Assembly: GCF_018531495.1 (NCBI RefSeq)
Contig: NZ_JAHDTI010000007.1
Span: 1-64,000, forward strand
Origin: Nonomuraea sediminis
GTDB taxonomy: Bacteria > Actinomycetota > Actinomycetes > Streptosporangiales > Streptosporangiaceae
Reading direction: 5' to 3'
DNA: 64,000 bases
Shown in pieces: positions 43,360 to 50,407 of the stretch. A program made the translations under genes and the position numbers. Every line of letters begins with the position of its first letter. Within the stretch, counting starts at the first letter, position 1. The notes beneath the pieces were generated by a model. The model was not told the origin of the DNA. It saw only the letters and a program-made list of their open reading frames with translations, and did not search any database.

Positions 43360-44504
43360 ACCGTCGCGCCCTCATCGGCGTCTTCGGCGGGCTGTTCACC
43401 GGCTACGTGGGCCTCACGGCCGCGATCCCGGTGCTGCCCGGCTTCGTCACCGAGAGGTACGGCGCGGCGGACTTCACCGTGGGCCTGGTGGTCATGGCGA
43501 CCGCCCTGACGGCGCTGCTGGTCAGGCCGGTGGCCGGTTACCTGGCCGACAGGCACGGGCACCGCAATGTGATGCGGCTCGGCGCGCTGGTCGTGGCCGC
43601 GGGCGGCGCGCTCTACTTCGCCCCGATCGGCGTGGCGGGCTTGGTCGCCGACCGCCTGCTGCTCGGCGTCGGCGAGGCCGCCCTGTTCACCGCGGGCGCC
43701 GTGTGGACCGTCTCGCTCGCGCCGCACAACCGGCGCGCCCAGCTCATCGGCCTGTACGGCGTGAGCATGTGGGGCGGCATCTCGGCCGGCACCTTCCTGG
43801 GCGCCACGCTGCAGCGCTACGGCTACGGGGCGGTGTGGGCGTTCAGCGTCGCCCTGGCACTGATCGGATTCGTCCTGGTCAGCCTCGCGCCCGCCCCCGA
43901 GAGGCCGGAGCAGGCGAGCGGCGGCGGCCTGCTGCTGCGTCCCGCGCTGCTGCCCGGCACCGCCCTGGCCCTGGCGGCCGCCGGGTACGCGGGCCTGGCC
44001 GCGTTCGTGGTGCTGCACCTGCAGGCCCGCGGCATCGGCTCCGGCGTGGTCGTGCTCAGCGCCTTCAGCCTGGTCTACGCCGGCACCCGGCTGTTCATCG
44101 GCCACCTGCCGGACAAGGTCGGGCCGCGCCGGATGGTGATCTGGTGCGGCGCGGGCGAGGCCGCCGGCCTGCTGATCATCGCGCTGGCGCCCAACCTGCC
44201 GGTGGCCGTCGCCGGCGGCGTGGTGATGGGCGTGGGCTTCTCGCTGCTGCACCCGTCGCTCGCGCTGATGGTCATGAACCTGGCCGACAAGGCCAAGCAG
44301 GGAGCCGCGATCGGCGCGTACACGTCCTTCTGGGACCTGGGCCTGGCCGTCTGGGGCCCGCTGATCGGCCTGGTCGCCGGCGGCCTCGGCTACCCGGCGG
44401 TGTTCCTGGTCGGCGCGGCCTGCTCGGTGGCGGCCGTCGGCGTGGCCCTGTGCGTCCGCCAGCCGGCCGCCCAGTCGCCCGCGCAGCCGGCGGCGGCGAG
44501 CTGA
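43356..44504 (+). CDS. MFS transporter (likely product exporter)
   Basis: A 382-residue membrane protein with about 12 helices and the MFS motif G-Y-L-A-D-R-H-G-H-R near residue 61. 'ALFTAGAVWTVSLAPHNRRAQLIGLYGVSMWGG' resembles the drug:H+ antiporter subgroup. The ATGA overlap with the aminotransferase stop couples their translation. In a tailoring-enzyme operon it most likely exports the final product or a toxic intermediate. Confidence 0.87.
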   Translation: MNRRALIGVFGGLFTGYVGLTAAIPVLPGFVTERYGAADFTVGLVVMATALTALLVRPVAGYLADRHGHRNVMRLGALVVAAGGALYFAPIGVAGLVADRLLLGVGEAALFTAGAVWTVSLAPHNRRAQLIGLYGVSMWGGISAGTFLGATLQRYGYGAVWAFSVALALIGFVLVSLAPAPERPEQASGGGLLLRPALLPGTALALAAAGYAGLAAFVVLHLQARGIGSGVVVLSAFSLVYAGTRLFIGHLPDKVGPRRMVIWCGAGEAAGLLIIALAPNLPVAVAGGVVMGVGFSLLHPSLALMVMNLADKAKQGAAIGAYTSFWDLGLAVWGPLIGLVAGGLGYPAVFLVGAACSVAAVGVALCVRQPAAQSPAQPAAAS

Positions 44505-44514
44505 GGGAGAGAGC

Positions 44515-45474
44515 GTGGACAAGATCAAGATCCTCTGCATCACCGGTTGGTGCCGCAACGGCAGCACCATCATCGGCAACGTGCTGAACGAGGTCCCCGG
44601 CTTCTTCCATGTCGGCGAGCTGCACTTCCTGTGGAAGAACGGCACCGGCAGGGGAGTGAACAACCTGTGCGGCTGCGGGACGGCGCTCACCGAATGTCCC
44701 GTCTGGTCGCCGATCCTTCCGCTCGGCAAGCCGGACGGCGTCTCGCTGTCCGACTTCGCCGCCACCGTGATCCGCCGCCAGCGGGCCTGCGTGCGCACCC
44801 GGCACACCTGGCGCGTGCTCGGCCGCGGCCTCGACGGCGAGGACATCAGGGCCCACGCCGACCTGATGACCCGCACCTACCACGCCGCCGCCGAGCGCAC
44901 CGGCGCCCGCGTGATCGTGGACACCACCAAGATCCCCGGGGAGGCGGCGCTCCTGCCGTACCTGGAGGGCGTCACCCCCTACTTCGTGCACCTTGTGCGG
45001 GACCCGCGCGCGGTCGCGCACTCCTGGCGGCAGCCCAAGCAGTACGTCTACGCCATGTCGTCCTGGATGAGCACCCTCTACTGGCACGGCTTCAACCTGG
45101 CCTCGCACGCCATCACCCGCCGCTTCCCGCGGCAGTCGCTGTTCCTGCGCCACGAGGACTTCACCGCCGACCCGGAGGCGACGATCGACACGCTCCTACG
45201 GCTCTGCGGCGCCGACCCCGCCGCCAACCCGATCCGCGACCGCACGGTCGAGCTGCACACCAACCACACCGTCACCGGCAACCCCGACCGCTTCCGCACC
45301 GGCACCACCGTCATCCGCGACCGCGACGACGCCTGGAAGGGCACGCTCTCGCTGCCCGCCAAGCTCGCCGCGGTCACGCTGTCCACCCCGCTCCTGCACC
45401 GGTACGGCTACCGCTACGGCGGCACCCTGGCGGGCGGCCCGCGGCAGAAGGAGAGCCATGGATCTCGGACTTGA
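44515..45474 (+). CDS. PAPS-dependent sulfotransferase
   Basis: A 319-residue sulfotransferase-fold enzyme. The 5'-phosphosulfate loop is G-W-C-R-N-G-S-T (11-18, variant of PRSGTT). The 3'-phosphate motif is V-R-D-P-R-A-V-A-H-S (161-170). A Cys-rich C-G-C-G-T-A-L-T-E-C-P-V-W segment near 52-64 is typical of an actinobacterial and myxobacterial subgroup. It should transfer a sulfuryl group from PAPS to a hydroxyl or amine of a small molecule. The GTG at 44515 follows GGGAGAGAGC. It overlaps the SDR gene by 17 nt, so the product is likely modified by both enzymes. Confidence 0.86.
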   Translation: MDKIKILCITGWCRNGSTIIGNVLNEVPGFFHVGELHFLWKNGTGRGVNNLCGCGTALTECPVWSPILPLGKPDGVSLSDFAATVIRRQRACVRTRHTWRVLGRGLDGEDIRAHADLMTRTYHAAAERTGARVIVDTTKIPGEAALLPYLEGVTPYFVHLVRDPRAVAHSWRQPKQYVYAMSSWMSTLYWHGFNLASHAITRRFPRQSLFLRHEDFTADPEATIDTLLRLCGADPAANPIRDRTVELHTNHTVTGNPDRFRTGTTVIRDRDDAWKGTLSLPAKLAAVTLSTPLLHRYGYRYGGTLAGGPRQKESHGSRT

Positions 45475-46279
45475 CGGCAAGGTCGCCCTGGTCGCCGGCG
45501 GTTCCAGCGGCCTGGGCCTGGCCACCGCCGCCGAGCTGGCCAAGGAGGGCGCGCACGTGGCGATCGGCGCGCGCGACAAGGAACGGCTGGAGGCGGCCAG
45601 GGACGAGCTGGAGCGGGTGGCACGCGGCCGCGTCCACGCCACCGGTGTGGACGTCACCGACCGGCAGGCCGCCCGCCGCTGGGTCGACGAGGTCGCCGCC
45701 GAGCTCGGCGCGCTCCACATCGTGCTGGTCAGCGGCGGCAGCCCGCCCATCGGGCCCGCCTCCGGGTTCGAGGTCGAGGACTACCAGGCGGCCGTGGACA
45801 CCGTGCTGATGCCCGCGGTCAACCTGACGCTGGCGGCACTGCCGCACCTGCGGGCCGCGGGCTGGGGGCGGCTGCTCTACGTCGCCTCCGAGACGGCCAG
45901 TGTCCCGATCCCGCCGCTGGCGCTGTCGGGCGTGACCAGGGCGGCGCTGGTGCGCTTCGCGCAGGCGCTGGCCGTGGACGTCGGCCACGACGGGATCACC
46001 GTCAACGTGCTCGCCCCCGGCCACACCCGCACCCCGCCCATGGAGCGGGCCGCGGCCAGGCTCGGCGGCGACCTCGAGGAGCAGCTCGCGCGGATGGGCC
46101 ACCACAGCGCGATCGGCCGGCTGGCCACACCCGAGGAGATCGCCGCGGTGGCCGCCTTCCTGGCGAGCGAGCGGGCCTCGTTCGTGACGGGCGCGGTGCA
46201 CGCGATCGACGGCGGGGCCTCGATCGCCGGGCCCGACCTGCCTCACCTGACCGGCGCGCGCAAGGACACCTACACCTAA
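45458..46279 (+). CDS. Short-chain dehydrogenase/reductase (atypical catalytic motif)
   Basis: A 273-residue SDR. The NAD(P) motif is A-G-G-S-S-G-L-G (13-20), then D-V near 65-66 and S144 in V-A-S-E-T. The usual Y-x-x-x-K is replaced by S157-G-V-T-R161 in 'LALSGVTRAAL'. A similar LALS-x-x-x-R variant is known in some SDR subfamilies. The C-terminal I-D-G-G-A-S is followed by an extra ~18-residue tail ending T-G-A-R-K-D-T-Y-T. AAGGAGAGCC precedes the ATG, inside the sulfotransferase end. It likely interconverts a hydroxyl and a carbonyl, perhaps making the ketone used by the aminotransferase. Confidence 0.86.
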   Translation: MDLGLDGKVALVAGGSSGLGLATAAELAKEGAHVAIGARDKERLEAARDELERVARGRVHATGVDVTDRQAARRWVDEVAAELGALHIVLVSGGSPPIGPASGFEVEDYQAAVDTVLMPAVNLTLAALPHLRAAGWGRLLYVASETASVPIPPLALSGVTRAALVRFAQALAVDVGHDGITVNVLAPGHTRTPPMERAAARLGGDLEEQLARMGHHSAIGRLATPEEIAAVAAFLASERASFVTGAVHAIDGGASIAGPDLPHLTGARKDTYT

Positions 46280-46290
46280 GGGAGCGAGCG

Positions 46291-47127
46291 ATGTCGAGCA
46301 CGTACACGGAAAAGGACGTCGGCGACTTCTTCGACCAGACCACCCAGACCTACCTGAGTTTCTGGGACAGCGAGGGCGTCCTGCACACCGGCTACTTCGC
46401 CGGCGAGGACGACCAGGACTACCGGGCGGCGGCCGAACGCACCTCGCAGATCATGGCGGCCGAGGCGGGCATCGACGCCTCCTCGCACGTCCTTGACGTG
46501 GGATGCGGCTGCGGCAACTTCCTGATCCACCTGGTCACCCGGCACGGGTGCAAGGGGGAGGGGCTGGACCTGAGCCTGGAGCGGATCAAGTTCGCCAGGA
46601 CGCTGGCCGATCCGCGGCTCGGGATCGAGTTCAGCCACGGCTCGGCCACGGCCATGCCGTACCCGGAGGGGACCTTCAGCCATGTGGTCAGCCAGGACGC
46701 GCTGTTCCTGGTGCCGGACAAGCCGCGCAGCCACGCCGAGGTCCTGCGCGTGCTCAGGCCGGGCGGGATCTTCGCCTTCTCCGACTTCCTGCAGCCAGCC
46801 GAGGAGATAGGCGAGCGGGCGCGCCGGCACGTCTACGACCGCGTGAAGTGGAGCAGCGGCTACTCGCTCGTCGGCTACCAGACGGCGCTCGAGCGGGCCG
46901 GGTTCGAGATCCTGCTGGCGCGCAACCTGGAGAGCCACATCAGGCAGACCTACCGCGTGCTGGGCGCCATGGCCCGCGAGCGCGCGGAGACCACGCAGGA
47001 CCCGGCCGCCAAGGACTGGATCCTCGCCTTCGCCGAGTCGTGCGGCGAGATCCAGGTCGCCATCGACCAGGGCGAGTTCGGCTGGGGAGTCTTCGTCGCC
47101 CGCAAGCCCCAACGGAGGACGGCATGA
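46291..47127 (+). CDS. Class I SAM-dependent methyltransferase
   Basis: A 278-residue methyltransferase. Motif I is V-L-D-V-G-C-G-C-G-N-F (67-77), the acidic residue follows in G-L-D-L-S, and a later 'EVLRVLRPGGIFAFSDFLQP' is the post-motif III signature. It resembles small-molecule N/O/C-methyltransferases such as sugar and sarcosine/dimethylglycine methyltransferases. The N-terminal 'VGDFFDQTTQTYLSFWDSEGVLHTGYF' is typical of that group. GGGAGCGAGC precedes the ATG. It overlaps the shell-protein gene by ATGA, so methyltransferase and shell are made in step. Confidence 0.88.
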   Translation: MSSTYTEKDVGDFFDQTTQTYLSFWDSEGVLHTGYFAGEDDQDYRAAAERTSQIMAAEAGIDASSHVLDVGCGCGNFLIHLVTRHGCKGEGLDLSLERIKFARTLADPRLGIEFSHGSATAMPYPEGTFSHVVSQDALFLVPDKPRSHAEVLRVLRPGGIFAFSDFLQPAEEIGERARRHVYDRVKWSSGYSLVGYQTALERAGFEILLARNLESHIRQTYRVLGAMARERAETTQDPAAKDWILAFAESCGEIQVAIDQGEFGWGVFVARKPQRRTA

Positions 47128-47993
47128 AGCCGGAGATCAAGCGCACCATGGCCGAGGTCGTGGCCCAGCGCAAGCAGGAGATGTCGCCCGGGCGCAGGTT
47201 CGCCGAGGCCTGCGCCGACAAGGGCCTGGAGGCCGAGCTCGAGTTCGATGTGACCATCACCGACTCGCTGACCAGCTCCCGGCGCAAGCCGCGCTACCCC
47301 GCGCGCAACATGCTCAAGGTCGTGGACCTGTCCAGGGACCCGCAGCCGTTCTACTGGCACGAGAGCCCGCCGAACCCCGGCGACCCCGAGGTGTTCGAGG
47401 CCGACGTGCGCCGCGAGGCGGCCAGCCGCTTCCACAAGTCGTCGATCCCCGAGCTGCTGCCTACCACCGCCTGGGTGCAGGTGCCGCCCGACCTGTGGCA
47501 GGACACCGACACCTTCGAGCAGTTCATCAACTACCGGCTGATCGTCCGCCTGGCCACCGCCGAGAACAACACGATCATCCGCGGCCCCGGCGGCCTGCTG
47601 AACCTGCCGGGGATCGCCAGGATGACCGCGAAGGGTCCGTTCGTCTCGACGATCCTGGCCGCGTGCAACGAGGTGGAGCAGATGGGAGGCACGGCCGACG
47701 GCCTCATCATCAACCCCGTCGACTACTACACCTTCATGGGCGAGGGCCGCCTGATGGACGACGTCGAGCGGAACGGCGTCTTCATCGTCCGCACCCGCCT
47801 GGTCGAGCCGGGCACGGCCATCGTCGGCGACTTCGGCCACGGGGCGCTGCTGTTCGACGCCGGCCGCTCGGTGATCCGCTTCGCCGAACCCCCGTCCGGC
47901 ACGTTCGCCGAGCCCGGCATCACGCTCATGGCGGAGATCTACGAACGGATCGTGATCAACCTGCCGACCAACTTCTTCGTCGTGAGCCTGTAG
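47124..47993 (+). CDS. HK97-fold shell protein, probable family 3 (natural-product) encapsulin
   Basis: A 289-residue protein with the HK97 capsid-fold pattern. The N-terminal arm (1-~60) is followed by the region around W79-I109. The spine-helix/loop 'AENNTIIRGPGGLLNLPGI' (146-164) corresponds to the 'G...GLL' block of capsids and encapsulins. The P-domain helix and strand are 'STILAACNEVEQMGGTADGLIINPVDY' in pieces (175-201). The A-domain is G-V-F-I-V-R-T-R-L-V-E-P-G-T-A-I-V-G-D-F (218-237), and the end 'EIYERIVINLPTNFFVV' matches the final strand. No phage morphogenesis genes are near. Its size (289 residues, against ~265 for T. maritima encapsulin) and biosynthetic neighbours fit the encapsulins described in actinobacterial and myxobacterial clusters. 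GGAGGA and an ATGA overlap precede it. Expected role: a protein cage enclosing one or more enzymes of the operon. Confidence 0.75.
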   Translation: MKPEIKRTMAEVVAQRKQEMSPGRRFAEACADKGLEAELEFDVTITDSLTSSRRKPRYPARNMLKVVDLSRDPQPFYWHESPPNPGDPEVFEADVRREAASRFHKSSIPELLPTTAWVQVPPDLWQDTDTFEQFINYRLIVRLATAENNTIIRGPGGLLNLPGIARMTAKGPFVSTILAACNEVEQMGGTADGLIINPVDYYTFMGEGRLMDDVERNGVFIVRTRLVEPGTAIVGDFGHGALLFDAGRSVIRFAEPPSGTFAEPGITLMAEIYERIVINLPTNFFVVSL

Positions 47994-49223
47994 ATGCCCG
48001 ACGTGCTGGTCATCGGCGGCGGTGTCGCCGGCCTGTTCTGCGCCTACTTCCTGCGTACGGCCGGCGCCACCGTCACCGTGGTCGAGCGGGGGCCGATCGG
48101 CGGCCCGCAGTCCTGCTCGCACGGCAACACCGGTTTCGTGGGCACCCAGGGTTCGGCCCCGCTGGCCGAGCCCGGCGTGCCCGCCATGGGGCTGCGCTGG
48201 CTGCTGAACCCCGAGAGCCCGTTCTTCGTCAAGCCGCGCCCCGACCCCGCCCTGATCGCGTGGCTGTGGCGCTTCCGCCGCCTGTGCACCGCCTCGGCGG
48301 CCGCCGAGACGTCCCGCGTCCTGCTCGACATGAAGCAGCGCAGCCTGGCCATCCTGCGCGACCTGTGCGGCCCCGGCACCCTCATCGCCGACGGCATGGT
48401 GATCGCCTTCAAGACGCCACAGGGCTTCGACAAGGCCCGCAGTACGGTGGCCCGGCTCAACCAGTACGGCGTGCCGCTGCGCGAGCTGTCGCCCGGCGAG
48501 CTGAGCGAGCTCGAGCCCGGCGTCGAGTTCGACATCAGCGGCGCGCTTTACAACGAGGAGGGCGCCTATCTGCGCGTTCCCGAGTTCCTCGGGGAACTGG
48601 CCGACAGGCTCGCCGGGATGGGGGTCGAGCTGCTCGAGTCCACCGAGGTCCTGGGCTTCGAAACGGCCGGGCGGCACGTCAGGCGGGTGCGGACCAGCCG
48701 CGGCGACCTGCGGGCGGAGGAGATCGTCATCGCCGCGGGCGCCTGGTCCGCCGCCATCGCCCGGCGGCTCGGGCTGCGGCTGATGCTCCAGCCGGCCAAG
48801 GGGTACAGCGTCACGCTGAAGAACCCGGACAACGCGCCCCGGCGACCGGTGCTGCTGAGCGAGGGCAAGGTCGCCGTCACGCCGCTCGGCGACCGGCTGC
48901 GGCTCGGCGGGACGCTGGAGCTGTCCGGCATGTCCACCGCGATCTCGCCCCGCCGGGTGGCGGGCATCCTGCGCACCGTGCGCGCCCACCTGCCCGCCCT
49001 GTCGCCCGCGCCTGCCGTGCAGACGTGGAGCGGCCTGCGTCCCTGCACTCCCGACAGCCTGCCGTACATCGGCAGAGCCTCCGGGAATGTGGCGCTGGCC
49101 TGCGGGCACGGGCACATCGGGCTCGGCCTGGCGCCCGTGGGGGGCAGGCTGCTCGCCCAGTTGCTGACCGGGGCCACCCCGGAGCTCGACCCGGCGCCCT
49201 TCTCGTACGGCAGGAGACCCTGA
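47994..49223 (+). CDS. FAD-dependent amine/D-amino-acid oxidase (DAO family)
   Basis: A 409-residue flavoprotein. The dinucleotide motif V-I-G-G-G-V-A-G-L-F (5-14) is followed by the Glu in V-V-E-R. The DAO pattern 'IVIAAGAWSAAIARRLGLRLMLQPAKGYS' and a C-terminal 'GLRPCTPDSLPYIGR...GHGHIGLGLAPVGG' resemble DadA and glycine/sarcosine oxidases. It starts immediately after the shell-protein stop, without a gap. It probably oxidises an amine or amino-acid intermediate, giving an imine or keto product and H2O2. H2O2 production would be a rational reason for encapsulation. Confidence 0.88.
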   Translation: MPDVLVIGGGVAGLFCAYFLRTAGATVTVVERGPIGGPQSCSHGNTGFVGTQGSAPLAEPGVPAMGLRWLLNPESPFFVKPRPDPALIAWLWRFRRLCTASAAAETSRVLLDMKQRSLAILRDLCGPGTLIADGMVIAFKTPQGFDKARSTVARLNQYGVPLRELSPGELSELEPGVEFDISGALYNEEGAYLRVPEFLGELADRLAGMGVELLESTEVLGFETAGRHVRRVRTSRGDLRAEEIVIAAGAWSAAIARRLGLRLMLQPAKGYSVTLKNPDNAPRRPVLLSEGKVAVTPLGDRLRLGGTLELSGMSTAISPRRVAGILRTVRAHLPALSPAPAVQTWSGLRPCTPDSLPYIGRASGNVALACGHGHIGLGLAPVGGRLLAQLLTGATPELDPAPFSYGRRP

Positions 49224-49930
49224 TGAAGCCGATCGGCGTGCTGTGCCTGGAGACGACCTTCACCAAGATCCCCGGGCACATCCGCAATCCAGCGACCTTC
49301 GGCTTTCCGGTGATCTACCAGGTGGTCGAGGGGGCGACGCCCGAGCGGGTGGTCACCCAGGCCGATCCGCGGCTGCTCGACCCGTTCATCGCCGCGGCCA
49401 GGGACCTGGAGGCCCGCGGCGCCGCCGCGATCACCAGCGGCTGCGGCTTTCTCGTGCTCTTCCAGGAGCGGCTGGCCGACGCGGTGAACGTCCCCGTGTT
49501 CGCCTCCAGCCTGATCCAGCTGCCGATGATCCACCGGATGCTCCGGCCCTGCCAGAAGGTCGGCCTGCTGGTGGCCAAGGAGCCCGCGCTGACCCCGCGG
49601 CACCTGGCCGCGATCGGCGGCGACCACGTGCCCGTCTGTGTGACCGGGATGTCCGGCTGCCCGGAGTTCCGCGAGGTCATGCTCGAGGGACGGCGCGACA
49701 CCCTCGACGCGCCCCGCCTGGAACGCGAGGTGCTCGGGCAGGTGGAACGGCTCGCCAAGGACAACCCGGACATGGGGGCGCTGCTCATCGAGTGCACCGA
49801 CCTGGTGCCGTTCGCCCACGCCATCCAGGCCGCGATCGGGCTGCCGGTCTTCGACATCGTGACCCTGACCGTCATGGTCCACGACACCCTGACGCGCCGC
49901 CCCTACGCGAAGGTCCCCCACGAGCCGTGA
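49223..49930 (+). CDS. Asp/Glu racemase-superfamily protein
   Basis: A 235-residue protein of the Asp/Glu/hydantoin racemase fold with the two catalytic-type cysteines kept: Cys74 in T-S-G-C-G-F and Cys191 in L-I-E-C-T-D. Each sits after a hydrophobic strand, as in cofactor-independent racemases, maleate isomerases and arylmalonate decarboxylases. It may racemise the amino-acid substrate that the preceding FAD enzyme oxidises. The ATG overlaps the oxidase stop (TGATG) with CAGGAG upstream. Its last codons form the 5' arm of the operon terminator. Confidence 0.85.
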   Translation: MKPIGVLCLETTFTKIPGHIRNPATFGFPVIYQVVEGATPERVVTQADPRLLDPFIAAARDLEARGAAAITSGCGFLVLFQERLADAVNVPVFASSLIQLPMIHRMLRPCQKVGLLVAKEPALTPRHLAAIGGDHVPVCVTGMSGCPEFREVMLEGRRDTLDAPRLEREVLGQVERLAKDNPDMGALLIECTDLVPFAHAIQAAIGLPVFDIVTLTVMVHDTLTRRPYAKVPHEP

Positions 49931-49938
49931 GGGACCTT
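49910..49938 (+). terminator. Intrinsic terminator overlapping the last stop of the encapsulin operon
   Basis: AAGGTCCC (49910-49917) pairs perfectly with GGGACCTT (49931-49938). Inside, after a C-A mismatch, CACG (49919-49922) pairs with CGTG (49926-49929) around an AGC loop. This gives a 12-bp interrupted stem, followed by only a short T-containing tail. The stop codon (49928-49930) lies in the 3' arm. Confidence 0.8.
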
Positions 49939-49947
49939 TCATGAGCG

Positions 49948-50301
49948 TCAGGGACAGCTCACGCCGTCGACCGGGTTGATGCAGAAGTCCCATCCCGCGC
50001 CGCCGTCGTTGGTGTTGGTGCCGCCGCCACCGTCGAGGAAGTCGCTGCCTGTGCCTCCCTCGAGCCTGTCGTCGCCCAAGCCGCCGGTGATGTGGTCATT
50101 GCCGGTGCCGCCGCACAGCAGATCGTTGCCGCCCCGGCCGTCGATGTAGTCACTGCCGCCCAGGCCGAAGATCACGTCGTCGCCCTCGGTGCCCAGCAGG
50201 AAGTCGCTGTTGGCGGTCCCCGTGACGGTGGGCGTGGCGGTGTCGCAGGTCACCACCGCCCGGGAGGCCACGCACATCCCAAAAGTGTTCCTCCGTCTCA
50301 T
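49948..50301 (-). CDS. RTX-type calcium-binding repeat protein
   Basis: A ~117-residue small protein. Residues ~30-105 contain tandem nonapeptide repeats G-G-x-G-x-D-x-(L/I) ('GLGGSDYIDGRGGNDLLCGG', 'GGTGNDHITGGLGDDRLEGG'), which form a calcium-stabilised beta-roll. It has four Cys and a C-terminal 'DFCINPVDGVSC'. No toxin, lipase or protease domain is attached and no clear signal peptide is seen. The start is uncertain: ATG at 50301 is used, 50277 (MCVASRAVV) or 50367 are alternatives. It converges with the encapsulin operon and its 5' end faces the permease promoter. Confidence 0.7.
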   Translation of the reverse strand: MRRRNTFGMCVASRAVVTCDTATPTVTGTANSDFLLGTEGDDVIFGLGGSDYIDGRGGNDLLCGGTGNDHITGGLGDDRLEGGTGSDFLDGGGGTNTNDGGAGWDFCINPVDGVSCP

Positions 50302-50407
50302 CAACCCCACCAGCCCCGCCCGCCTGTGCGCGAAGCCTGGATGGCTGCCAAATGGGTACCTTCGCAATCAATCCCCTCACAGCGTCGTGACCAGGGAGGC
50401 GAGACGG

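Noticed and set aside
47124..47993. Prophage remnant as explanation of the HK97-fold gene
   Set aside because: No integrase, portal, terminase or tail gene nearby, base composition like its neighbours, and translational coupling on both sides to metabolic genes.
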